From positions 1 to 64,000 of the forward strand of contig NZ_JBAKHX010000012.1 of NCBI RefSeq assembly GCF_036906915.1: a stretch of DNA of 64,000 nucleotides. The letters are read 5' to 3'. Source of the stretch: Phytohabitans sp036906915. GTDB taxonomy: Bacteria; Actinomycetota; Actinomycetes; Mycobacteriales; Micromonosporaceae. The notes below the pieces were generated by a model, which did no database searches, was not told where the DNA came from, and saw only the letters and a program-made list of their open reading frames with translations. Of this stretch, positions 7,848-15,196 are shown piece by piece. A program made the position numbers and the translations under genes. Positions within the stretch are counted from its first letter, which is position 1. Every line of letters starts with the position of its first letter.

Positions 7848-8900
7848 ATGCGGCTTGGACTGAGTCTCGGTTACCAGACGGCCTGGAGCACGCCGGCCGA
7901 CCACCTGGCGCTCGCCCAGGAGGCCGATCGGTTGGGCTACTCGGTGGTCTGGTCCGCGGAGGCGTACGGCTCCGATTCACCGAGCATGCTGGCGTGGATC
8001 GCGGGGCAGACCGAGCGGATCGACGTGGGCAGCGCGGTCATGCAGATCCCGGCGCGCACGCCGGCCGCGACCGCGATGACGGCGGCGACGATCGACGCGC
8101 TCTCCGGCGGCCGGTTCCGGCTCGGGCTGGGCGTCTCCGGGCCACAGGTGTCCGAAGGGTGGCACGGCGTGCGCTTCGCCAAGCCCCTGGCGCGCACCCG
8201 GGAGTACGTCGACATCGTCAAGCTGGCCATCGGGCGCAAGCCGGTCGAGTACGCGGGCGCGCACTACACGCTGCCGCTGCCCGACGGTCCGGGCAAGGCG
8301 CTGCGGCTCGGCTTCCACCCGCCGCGCGAGCACATCCCGATCTACCTCGCGGCGGTCGGACCGAAAAACCTGGAGCTGGCCGGTGAGATCGCCGACGGCT
8401 GGCTGGCCATCTTCTTCGCACCGGACAGCGCCGCCGACCAGCTCTCCGCCATCGCCGCCGGCCGCGCCAAGGCCGGGCTCGACGTCAAGGGCTTCGACAT
8501 CGTGCCCAGCGTCCCGGTCGTGATCGGCGACGACCCGGCGTCCTGCGCCGAGCTCGTCCGCTGGTACGCCGCCCTCTACATCGGCGGCATGGGCAGCCGC
8601 GAGCAGAACTTCTACAACCAGCTCGCCACGCGCATGGGCTACGGCGACGCCGCGCGCGAGGTGCAGGACCTCTACCTGGCCAAGCGGCAGCGCGACGCCG
8701 CGGCGGCGGTGCCGATGGAGTTCATCGACCGCACCTCACTGCTCGGACCGAAGGAGCGCGTCGCGGACAAGCTCCGGGAGTACGCCGAGGCGGGCGTGAC
8801 CACGCTGTCGGTGACCCTCTTCGTGGCCGACCGGGACAGCGGCGTCGAGACGCTGCGCACCGTGGCCGAGGCGCTGGACCTCGCCGGAGTGGGGGAGTGA
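7848..8900 (+). CDS. LLM-class F420-dependent oxidoreductase
   Basis: A 350-residue luciferase-like monooxygenase-family TIM barrel starting MRLGLSLGYQ. It contains the family's SGGRFRLGLGVSGP phosphate/cofactor segment and PIYLAAVGPKNLELAGEIADGW. Actinobacterial members use coenzyme F420 rather than FMN for hydride transfer; the substrate is unknown. ATG 7848 is chosen over the longer frame because GGAGG sits 4-7 nt upstream and homologues begin here. A TACCCT box at 7812 may be its -10. A hairpin separates it from uppP. Confidence 0.88.
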   Translation: MRLGLSLGYQTAWSTPADHLALAQEADRLGYSVVWSAEAYGSDSPSMLAWIAGQTERIDVGSAVMQIPARTPAATAMTAATIDALSGGRFRLGLGVSGPQVSEGWHGVRFAKPLARTREYVDIVKLAIGRKPVEYAGAHYTLPLPDGPGKALRLGFHPPREHIPIYLAAVGPKNLELAGEIADGWLAIFFAPDSAADQLSAIAAGRAKAGLDVKGFDIVPSVPVVIGDDPASCAELVRWYAALYIGGMGSREQNFYNQLATRMGYGDAAREVQDLYLAKRQRDAAAAVPMEFIDRTSLLGPKERVADKLREYAEAGVTTLSVTLFVADRDSGVETLRTVAEALDLAGVGE

Positions 8901-8904
8901 TGCA

Positions 8905-8945
8905 CCCCACGGAAATGCTCCGCTTCGCTGTGCATTTCCACGGGG
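8905..8945 (+). promoter_or_regulatory. Hairpin in front of uppP
   Basis: GGAAATGC (8911-8918) pairs with GCATTTCC (8932-8939), and CCCC/GGGG extend the stem after a 2x2 mismatch. The right arm contains the only G-rich stretch that could serve as the uppP ribosome site (start GTG 8953). A second small dyad, CGGGGACCCCG (8941-8951), overlaps the same bases. The two could be alternative structures controlling uppP translation. Confidence 0.4.
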
Positions 8946-8952
8946 ACCCCGC

Positions 8953-9786
8953 GTGACCTGGTTGGAGGCCATCGTTCTGGGCATTGTCCAGGGCCTCACG
9001 GAGTTCCTGCCGGTCAGCTCGTCGGCGCACATGCGTATCACCTCGGCGATCTTCTTCGGGGAGGACGCGGGGGCGTCGTTCACCGCGGTCACCCAGCTCG
9101 GCACCGAGGCGGCCGTGCTGGTCTACTTCGCCAAGGACATCTTCCGGATCGCGAAGGCCTGGATCGTGGGACTCTGGGACCGGTCGGTGCGCTCGTCGCT
9201 CGACTACCGCATGGCCTGGTACGTGATCATCGGGTCGATACCGATCGGGCTGTTCGGTTTCCTCTTCAAGGATCAGATCCGGTCGGCCGCTCGTAACCTG
9301 TGGCTGGTCTCGATCATGCTGGTCGGGTTCGCGCTGGTGCTCGCGTTCGCCGAGTACTGGGGCCGGCAGACCCGCATGATCGAGCACTTCACGCTCAAGG
9401 ACGGCGTGGTCATGGGCTTCGCGCAGGCGATGGCGCTGATCCCGGGCGTTTCCCGGTCGGGCGGCACGCTGACGGCGGGCCTGTTTCTCGGCTTGACCCG
9501 CGAGGCGGCCGCCCGGTACTCGTTTCTGCTCGCCATCCCCGCGGTCGTGATGTCGGGGCTGTTCAGCATCCCGGACGTGTTCGACAAAAGCGGTGCGGGG
9601 CTCACCCCGTCGGTCGCCCAGATGGTGGTGGCCACGGTGATCGCTTTCGGACTCGGGTACGCCTCGATCGCCTGGCTGCTGCGCTACGTGGCCCACCACA
9701 CCCTGTACGTTTTCGTCCTGTACCGCGTGGCCTTGGGCAGCCTGGTGATGTGCCTGTTGATCGCCGGCGAAATCACCGCAACCTGA
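8953..9786 (+). CDS. uppP: Undecaprenyl-diphosphate phosphatase (BacA/UppP)
   Basis: An integral membrane enzyme of 277 residues that dephosphorylates undecaprenyl pyrophosphate, recycling the lipid carrier of peptidoglycan and wall polysaccharide synthesis and giving bacitracin resistance. Both signature motifs are present: LTEFLPVSSSAH (residues 15-26) and PGVSRSGGT (about residue 165). Seven to eight hydrophobic helices are visible. The start is GTG, 52 bp after the preceding gene, behind a hairpin. In M. tuberculosis the homologue is likewise next to the phosphomutase/DUF3090/SCO1664/mshC group. Confidence 0.95.
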   Translation: MTWLEAIVLGIVQGLTEFLPVSSSAHMRITSAIFFGEDAGASFTAVTQLGTEAAVLVYFAKDIFRIAKAWIVGLWDRSVRSSLDYRMAWYVIIGSIPIGLFGFLFKDQIRSAARNLWLVSIMLVGFALVLAFAEYWGRQTRMIEHFTLKDGVVMGFAQAMALIPGVSRSGGTLTAGLFLGLTREAAARYSFLLAIPAVVMSGLFSIPDVFDKSGAGLTPSVAQMVVATVIAFGLGYASIAWLLRYVAHHTLYVFVLYRVALGSLVMCLLIAGEITAT

Positions 9787-9983
9787 CCCGAGGGATCGGC
9801 GCCCGGCGGCGGCGCCGATCGCACACAGCCCGCTCGCCCCGCGCCCCAGACCGCGCCTTTCCGAACCAGCGCCGCCCGCGCGGGGCTCAGCGGGGCTGGC
9901 ACGGATGGCCGGGCAGCCTGGCGGACCGCGCTACGGGGTTTTTGCGACCGGTCGGTGTTGAGGGGGTCGTAGGCTGGGGCACC

Positions 9984-10682
9984 GTGGCTACTGTGCTCCT
10001 CTTGCGACACGGGCGTACCACGGCCAACGCCGACGGTGGGCTCGCCGGCCGGCGGCCGGTCGAGCTCGACGACACCGGCCGGGCACAAGCCGCCGCCGTG
10101 GGCGAGCGTCTGAAGGCGGTACCCCTCGCGGCGGTGGTCACCAGCCCGCTGATCCGGTGCCGGCAGACCCTGGAGCTGGCGCTGCCCTCCGCCGAGCCGC
10201 ACCCCGAAGAGGGGTTGATCGAGTGCGGGTACGGGGAGTGGGAGGGGCAACCGCTCAAGAAGCTCGCCAAGCATCCACTGTGGCCCGTCGTGCAGCAGCA
10301 CCCGAGCGCGGCGGTCTTTCCGGGCGGGGAAGCGATGGCCGACATGGCGGCGCGCGCGGTCGCGGCGGTGCGCGCCTGGGACGCCCGCGTCACCGCCGAG
10401 CACGGGCCGCACGCCATCTGGCTCGCGTGCAGCCACGGCGACGTGATCAAGGCGATTGTCGCTGACGCGCTGGGCGTACACCTGGATCTTTTCCAAAGGA
10501 TCGTGGCCGACCCGGCGTCGCTGACCGCGATCAGCTACACGCCGACCAGGCCGTTCCTGCTCCGCCTGAACGACACGGGCGGTGACCTCGCGGGCCTGGT
10601 TCCGCCGAAGGGGCGCCGGGCGCGGCGGCCAAAGGCCGCCGCCTCCGACGCTGCCGTCGGCGGCGGCGCCGGTGGTCGATAG
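9984..10682 (+). CDS. Histidine phosphatase / putative phosphomutase (MSMEG_4193 type)
   Basis: Residues 1-205 form a histidine phosphatase domain: RHGRTTAN (phospho-His at 9), second His in CSHGDVIKAI (about 150), and catalytic Glu in ECGYGEWEG. The last 30 residues are low-complexity Ala/Gly. It belongs to the actinobacterial family that sits with DUF3090, SCO1664-type and mshC genes, as here. The true substrate is unknown. Start GTG 9984 lies 8 nt after a TAGGCT box (9970-9975) without a ribosome site, which suggests a leaderless mRNA. The open frame runs much further upstream but only through uppP and non-coding sequence. Confidence 0.85.
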   Translation: MATVLLLRHGRTTANADGGLAGRRPVELDDTGRAQAAAVGERLKAVPLAAVVTSPLIRCRQTLELALPSAEPHPEEGLIECGYGEWEGQPLKKLAKHPLWPVVQQHPSAAVFPGGEAMADMAARAVAAVRAWDARVTAEHGPHAIWLACSHGDVIKAIVADALGVHLDLFQRIVADPASLTAISYTPTRPFLLRLNDTGGDLAGLVPPKGRRARRPKAAASDAAVGGGAGGR

Positions 10683-10722
10683 CACTGCGCGCGCGAAGCA
10701 CTCGACAGATAGGGTTCTAGGT

Positions 10723-11304
10723 ATGACCCACCAGGTACACGCCTTCGAGCCGCCGGAGCGGTTCGTCGCTGGCACCGTGGGTCCGCCGGGGGAGCGGACG
10801 TTCTTTCTCCAGGCGCGCGGCGGGGGCCGGCTGGTCAGTGTCGCGCTGGAGAAGGTACAGATGACGTTGCTGGCCGAGAAGCTCGAGGAGCTGCTCGCCG
10901 AGGCGCACCGCCGCTTCGGTGCCGAGCTGCCCGAGCCGCCGCCGGCGCTGTCCGACAACGAGCCGCTGGAGACGCCCGTCGACGAGGAGTTCCGGGTCGG
11001 GACGCTCGGGCTCGCGTACGACGTCGACACCGCCACCGTCGTGATCGAGGCGATCGCCGCGGGCGAGGCCGAGGTGGAGCTGGAGCTCGGCGGCCCAGGT
11101 GAAGACGATGACGAGGACGATGACGAAGAGGTCGACGACGACCTCGACCGGCTGCGGGTCCGGCTGACGCCGGCCGCGACGCGGGCGTTCATCGACCGGG
11201 CCCGCCGGGTGCTCGCCGCCGGCCGCCCACCGTGTCCGCTGTGCGGCCAGCCGCTCGACCCGCGCGGCCACCTGTGCCCGCGGCACAACGGCTACCACCG
11301 TTGA
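10723..11304 (+). CDS. DUF3090 family protein
   Basis: A 193-residue cytoplasmic protein restricted to actinobacteria and some relatives. The N-terminus (HQVHAFEPPERFVAGTVG) and the C-terminal zinc-ribbon-like CPLCGQPLDPRGHLCPRHN are family hallmarks. An acidic insert of about 15 residues (DDDEDDDEEVDDD) lies in the middle. Its stop overlaps the TTG start of the next gene, so they are coupled. ATG 10723 is 7 nt after TAGGGT (10710-10715), a leaderless arrangement. Function unknown. Confidence 0.88.
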   Translation: MTHQVHAFEPPERFVAGTVGPPGERTFFLQARGGGRLVSVALEKVQMTLLAEKLEELLAEAHRRFGAELPEPPPALSDNEPLETPVDEEFRVGTLGLAYDVDTATVVIEAIAAGEAEVELELGGPGEDDDEDDDEEVDDDLDRLRVRLTPAATRAFIDRARRVLAAGRPPCPLCGQPLDPRGHLCPRHNGYHR

Positions 11305-12116
11305 CCGTCGAGACCTCGCCGGTGCTCGACGAGAGTGACGCGCTGCGGCTTCTGGAGCGCGGCGAGTTCGAGATCGAGGGGCGGCTGGTCGACGCCTCCA
11401 ACACGACGCTGCGCGCGTTCCTCACCCTCGACGGAGTGACGGCCCGGTGCGTCTACAAGCCGGTGCGCGGTGAGCGGCCACTGTGGGACTTCCCGGACGG
11501 CACGCTCGCCGGGCGCGAGGTCTCCGCGTACCTGGTCTCCCGCGAGATGGGCTGGGGGCTGGTACCGCCGACGGTGCTGCGCGACGGCCCGCTCGGCGAG
11601 GGCGCCTGCCAGCTCTGGATCGACGAGCCCGACGACGGCGAGGCGCTGGTCGGGTTCGTGCCCGCGTACGAGCTGCCGGCCGGCTGGTTCCGGATCGCGG
11701 CCGCGCGTGACGACGACGGCACCGCGTACGCGCTCGCGCACGCCGACGACCCGCGGCTGGCACGGCTCACCGTCTTCGACGCCGTGGTCAACAACGCCGA
11801 CCGCAAGGGCGGCCACGTCCTCGTGGGCGAGGGCGGCCGGGTGTACGGGGTCGACCACGGCGTCTGCTTCAACGTCGACGACAAGCTGCGCACCGTGCTG
11901 TGGGGCTGGACCCGCAAGCGGCTGCCCGACGAGGCGGTCGAGGCGCTGACGCTGCTCGACGCGGCCCTCGTCGGCGAACTGGGTGAGCGGCTCGCGGGTC
12001 ACCTGACGGCGGCCGAGATCGGGCGCACCCGCAAGCGGGTCGCGAGGCTGCTGTCGACCCGCCGCTTCCCGGAACCCCCGGAGGACTGGCCGGCGGTGCC
12101 CTGGCCTCCGATCTGA
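11301..12116 (+). CDS. SCO1664 family protein (PI3/4-kinase-like fold)
   Basis: The protein of about 271 residues has a phosphatidylinositol 3/4-kinase-like core: RCVYKPVRGERPLWDFP (ATP-contacting Lys and glycine-poor loop), VFDAVVNNADRKGGHVL (catalytic-loop Asp) and VYGVDHGVCF (metal-binding Asp). It is probably a small-molecule or protein kinase; the substrate is unknown. The TTG start overlaps the DUF3090 stop (TTGA); an alternative GTG lies at 11322. Tight linkage to DUF3090, the phosphomutase and mshC is conserved in actinobacteria. Confidence 0.82.
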   Translation: MTVETSPVLDESDALRLLERGEFEIEGRLVDASNTTLRAFLTLDGVTARCVYKPVRGERPLWDFPDGTLAGREVSAYLVSREMGWGLVPPTVLRDGPLGEGACQLWIDEPDDGEALVGFVPAYELPAGWFRIAAARDDDGTAYALAHADDPRLARLTVFDAVVNNADRKGGHVLVGEGGRVYGVDHGVCFNVDDKLRTVLWGWTRKRLPDEAVEALTLLDAALVGELGERLAGHLTAAEIGRTRKRVARLLSTRRFPEPPEDWPAVPWPPI

Positions 12117-12134
12117 GCTGGTTAGGCTTGGCGC

Positions 12135-13364
12135 ATGGATTCCTGGATCGGGCACGAGGTGCCGCGGTTGCCGGGCGGCGGGCAGCCGCTCGCGTTGTTC
12201 GACTCGGCGCGCCGCAGCGTGCACCCCACCGCCGCCTCCGGCCCGGCCACGATGTACGTGTGCGGCATCACACCGTACGACGCCACGCACCTCGGCCACG
12301 CCGCGACGATGATCACGTTCGACCTGGTCCAGCGGATGTGGCTCGACGCCGGCCGCCCGGTCACCTACGTCCAGAACGTCACCGACATCGACGACCCGCT
12401 GCTGGAGCGCGCCGCCCGCGACGGTGAAGACTGGGTCGTGCTCGGCATGCGCGAGACCGCCCTCTTCCGCGAAGACATGGAGGCGCTGCGGATCATCCCG
12501 CCCCAGCACTACGTGGGCGCGGTCGAGTCGATCCCCGCGATCGTGGCGAAGGTGACCACGCTGCTCGACGAGGGCGCCGCGTACCGCCTCGACGAAGACG
12601 TGTACTTCGACATCGCCTCGACGCCACGCTTCGGGTACGAGTCGAACCTGACCCGCGAGCAGATGCTCGTCTTCGCGGCCGAGCGCGGCGGCGACCCGGA
12701 ACGCCCAGGCAAGCGCGATCCGCTCGACCCGCTGCTGTGGCGCGGCGCCCGCGACGGCGAGCCCGCGTGGGACGGCGGCCCGCTCGGCCCCGGCCGGCCC
12801 GGCTGGCACATCGAGTGCGCCTCCATCGCCCTCGACCTGCTCGGCGCCACGATCGACGTGCAGGGCGGCGGCAACGACCTGCTCTTTCCCCATCACGAGT
12901 GCTCCGCCGCCCACGCCGAACGCCTCACCGGCGAGGCGCCGTTCGCCGCGCACTATGTGCACGCGGGGATGATCGGGCTCGACGGCGACAAGATGTCAAA
13001 GTCGAAGGGCAACCTGGTCTTCGTGTCCCGGCTGCGCGCCGACCACGTCGATCCGATGGCGCTGCGGCTGGCGCTGCTCGCCGACCACTACCGCGCCGAC
13101 CGCCAGTGGACCGACGACCTGCTCAAGACCGCCGAGCAGCGCCTGGGCCGCTGGCGCGACGCGGCCGCCGCGTCGCACGCCCCGTCGGGCGCCGCCCTGC
13201 TGGCGGGCGTCCGCGCCAGGCTCGCCGACGACCTCGACACGCCGGGTGCCCTGACACTGCTGGACACGTGGGCCGACGCGACGCTGGCGGGCGCCGGCGA
13301 CGACGAGGCGGCTCCGCCGCTCGTCGCGCGCGCGGTGGACGCGCTCCTTGGCGTCCGCCTCTGA
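12135..13364 (+). CDS. mshC: L-cysteine:1D-myo-inositol 2-amino-2-deoxy-alpha-D-glucopyranoside ligase (MshC)
   Basis: ATP-dependent ligation of cysteine to GlcN-Ins, the penultimate step of mycothiol synthesis. The 409-residue protein is a class I cysteinyl-tRNA synthetase relative lacking the tRNA-binding tail. Zinc ligand Cys43 is in MYVCGITPYDATHLGH (with a HIGH-like motif); HIECAS is near residue 231, HHECSAAH near 256 and KMSKSKGN near 288. The preference for GITPYDAT over the CysS sequence supports MshC. ATG 12135 is 6 nt after TAGGCT (12123-12128), a leaderless-type promoter. Its stop codon abuts the GntR stop on the other strand (TGA|TCA). Confidence 0.95.
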   Translation: MDSWIGHEVPRLPGGGQPLALFDSARRSVHPTAASGPATMYVCGITPYDATHLGHAATMITFDLVQRMWLDAGRPVTYVQNVTDIDDPLLERAARDGEDWVVLGMRETALFREDMEALRIIPPQHYVGAVESIPAIVAKVTTLLDEGAAYRLDEDVYFDIASTPRFGYESNLTREQMLVFAAERGGDPERPGKRDPLDPLLWRGARDGEPAWDGGPLGPGRPGWHIECASIALDLLGATIDVQGGGNDLLFPHHECSAAHAERLTGEAPFAAHYVHAGMIGLDGDKMSKSKGNLVFVSRLRADHVDPMALRLALLADHYRADRQWTDDLLKTAEQRLGRWRDAAAASHAPSGAALLAGVRARLADDLDTPGALTLLDTWADATLAGAGDDEAAPPLVARAVDALLGVRL

Positions 13365-14156
13365 TCACCCCAGCGTGAGGCCCGGGTCGGGGTCCGGGTC
13401 CGGGGCCGGTCCCGGGATCTTGTACTCCTCCGTGAGAGTCGTCATCGGACCGGGCCAGGTCGCCTGGGCCACCTCCACCGGTTTATGCCCAGCGTCGAAC
13501 GCGACGTGGAGGAGATGGAGCACAGGGGTGTCGGGGCGGATCTGGAGGATCTCCGCCTCCTCGCGGCTCGGCTGGCGGGCGCTGAGCGTGTCGGTCGCCG
13601 ACGCGTACGGGCGCCCGGTCGCCTCCTCGGCCTCCTGGTAGAGCGGCCGGCCGAACGCCTCCCGCCGCTCCAGGGAGGTGCCCGCCGCGTCCTCCACCCG
13701 AAACCACGACGCGCCCACCTCGACCGGCACGTCCTCGGTGCGCACGAGGTGCCGCCGCACGATCAACTCCGTGCCGTCGCGCACCCCGAACGCGTCCGCC
13801 ACCTCCGGCGGCGCCGGCGCCCGCCCGACCTCCACGAGGTGCTGCCGGTACCGGGCGGCCAGGTCGGCGTGGTACCCGCGGAAGCCGCCGTACCGCCCCC
13901 GCGAGAGGCGGTTGAGGCGCCGCTTGGTGCCGCGCACGTAGGTGCCCGAGCCGGGCTTGGTGATCAGCAGGCCCTCGACGCGGAGCTGGTCGACGGTGCG
14001 CTGGACGGTCTGCTTCGCCACCCCGAACATCTCGGCGATCGCCGGGATGGACGGCAGCCGCTCGCCCGGCCCCCAGTCGCCCCGCCGGATCCGCTCCCGC
14101 AGCTGATCCGCGATCTGCCGGTGGGGGAACTCGGCGGCCCCAGGATTGATACTCAT
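13365..14156 (-). CDS. GntR-family regulator, HutC subfamily
   Basis: A 263-residue regulator. Residues 10-75 are a GntR winged HTH (RIRRGDWGPGERLPSIPAIAEMF, then KQTVQRTVDQLRVEGLL and PGSGTYV). Residues 95-245 are a UTRA effector-binding domain. The C-terminus is a Pro/Asp repeat (PDPDPDPG). The effector and regulon cannot be read from the sequence. A TAGTCT box lies only 3 nt upstream of the annotated ATG, so the true start could be slightly downstream. Confidence 0.88.
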   Translation of the reverse strand: MSINPGAAEFPHRQIADQLRERIRRGDWGPGERLPSIPAIAEMFGVAKQTVQRTVDQLRVEGLLITKPGSGTYVRGTKRRLNRLSRGRYGGFRGYHADLAARYRQHLVEVGRAPAPPEVADAFGVRDGTELIVRRHLVRTEDVPVEVGASWFRVEDAAGTSLERREAFGRPLYQEAEEATGRPYASATDTLSARQPSREEAEILQIRPDTPVLHLLHVAFDAGHKPVEVAQATWPGPMTTLTEEYKIPGPAPDPDPDPGLTLG

Positions 14157-14211
14157 AGCAGACTAGGATGCTTTACGGGCCGTGATGCCCGCACCCCGAC
14201 ACGCGAAGCGT

Positions 14212-15081
14212 CTACCAGGAACCGGCCGTCGGGCCGGCTGAGCCGCCGCGGCGGCGCAGGTACTTCTCGAACTCCTGGGCGATCTCGTCGCCGGTCAGCG
14301 GCTGGATGCCCGCGTCGCCGACCCGCTCCTCCAACTCGCGCACGTACTCGCCCAACTCGGCATCCTGCTCGGCCGCCGTGCGCACCCGCTGCTCCCACTC
14401 GGCGGCCTCCTCGGCGAGGTCGGCCATCGGCACCGGCAGGTCGAGCACGTCTTCGATCCGGTGCAGCAGCGCCTGCGTCGCCTTGGGGCAAGGCGGGTTG
14501 TTGGCGTAGTGGGGCACGTGCACCCAGAACGACACCGCGTCGACCTCGGCGGTCGTGCACGCGTCCTGGAGCACCCCGACGATCCCGGTCGGCCCGTCGT
14601 ACCGGGTCGGCGTCAACTGGTACCGCTCGGCGGCCGTCTTGTCGGACGCCGTGCCGCTGATCGGCAGCGGCCGGGTGTACGGCACGTCGGCGAGCAGCGC
14701 GCCGAGCAGCACCACCCGGTTGACCTCCAGGCTGTGGCAGATCTCCAGCACCTGCTCGCAGAACGTGCGCCAGCGCATGCTCGGCTCTATGCCGCGGATC
14801 AGCACGACGTCACGCTCGGTGCCGGGCGGGCTGGCCGCCATGAACCGGGTGGTCGGCCACTCGATCCGGCGGGTCTCGCCCTCGGCCATCGTGATCGTCG
14901 GGCGGCTCACCTGGAAGTCGTAGAAGTCCTCCGGGTCGAGCGCCGCCACCTGGCGCGCCTCCCACACCTGTTCCAGGTGCTCGACCGCGGCCGTGGAAGC
15001 GTCGGCAGCGTCGTTCCACCCCTCGAACGCGGCGATCGCCACGGGGGATCGCAGCACCGGCAACCCGTCAAACTCGGTCAC
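14212..15081 (-). CDS. PAC2 family protein
   Basis: A 289-residue member of the PAC2 (proteasome assembly chaperone 2-like) family, with AAFEGWNDAADAS at the N-terminus and VVLLGALLADVPYTRPLPI in the Rossmann-like core. Bacterial members are conserved beside metH and have no proven role in proteasome assembly. The C-terminal 80 residues are helical and charged. GTG 15081 is preceded 7 nt upstream by TAGTCT (15089-15094), giving a leaderless-type start divergent from metH. Confidence 0.85.
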   Translation of the reverse strand: MTEFDGLPVLRSPVAIAAFEGWNDAADASTAAVEHLEQVWEARQVAALDPEDFYDFQVSRPTITMAEGETRRIEWPTTRFMAASPPGTERDVVLIRGIEPSMRWRTFCEQVLEICHSLEVNRVVLLGALLADVPYTRPLPISGTASDKTAAERYQLTPTRYDGPTGIVGVLQDACTTAEVDAVSFWVHVPHYANNPPCPKATQALLHRIEDVLDLPVPMADLAEEAAEWEQRVRTAAEQDAELGEYVRELEERVGDAGIQPLTGDEIAQEFEKYLRRRGGSAGPTAGSW

Positions 15082-15088
15082 GAGAGCC

Positions 15089-15190
15089 AGACTACGTTGC
15101 CGAGCCGACCTGGGCCCGGTGGCCAACCCCGTCGGGCGGGTCGCGAAGCCGGGTGGGTGGGCCCGGGCGGCGAGTCGGGAACGATAGCCT
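15089..15190. promoter_or_regulatory. Divergent PAC2 / metH promoters
   Basis: A minus-strand -10-like box TAGTCT (15089-15094) sits 7 nt from the PAC2 GTG, and a plus-strand box TAGCCT (15185-15190) sits 6 nt from the metH GTG. Neither gene has a ribosome site, so both transcripts would be leaderless. The 115-bp gap is too short for a cobalamin riboswitch and none was seen. Confidence 0.5.
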
Positions 15191-15196
15191 TGGACC

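Noticed and set aside
15082..15196. Cobalamin riboswitch upstream of metH
   Set aside because: Only 115 bp are available between divergent genes, no B12-box-like sequence was found, and the metH start looks leaderless.
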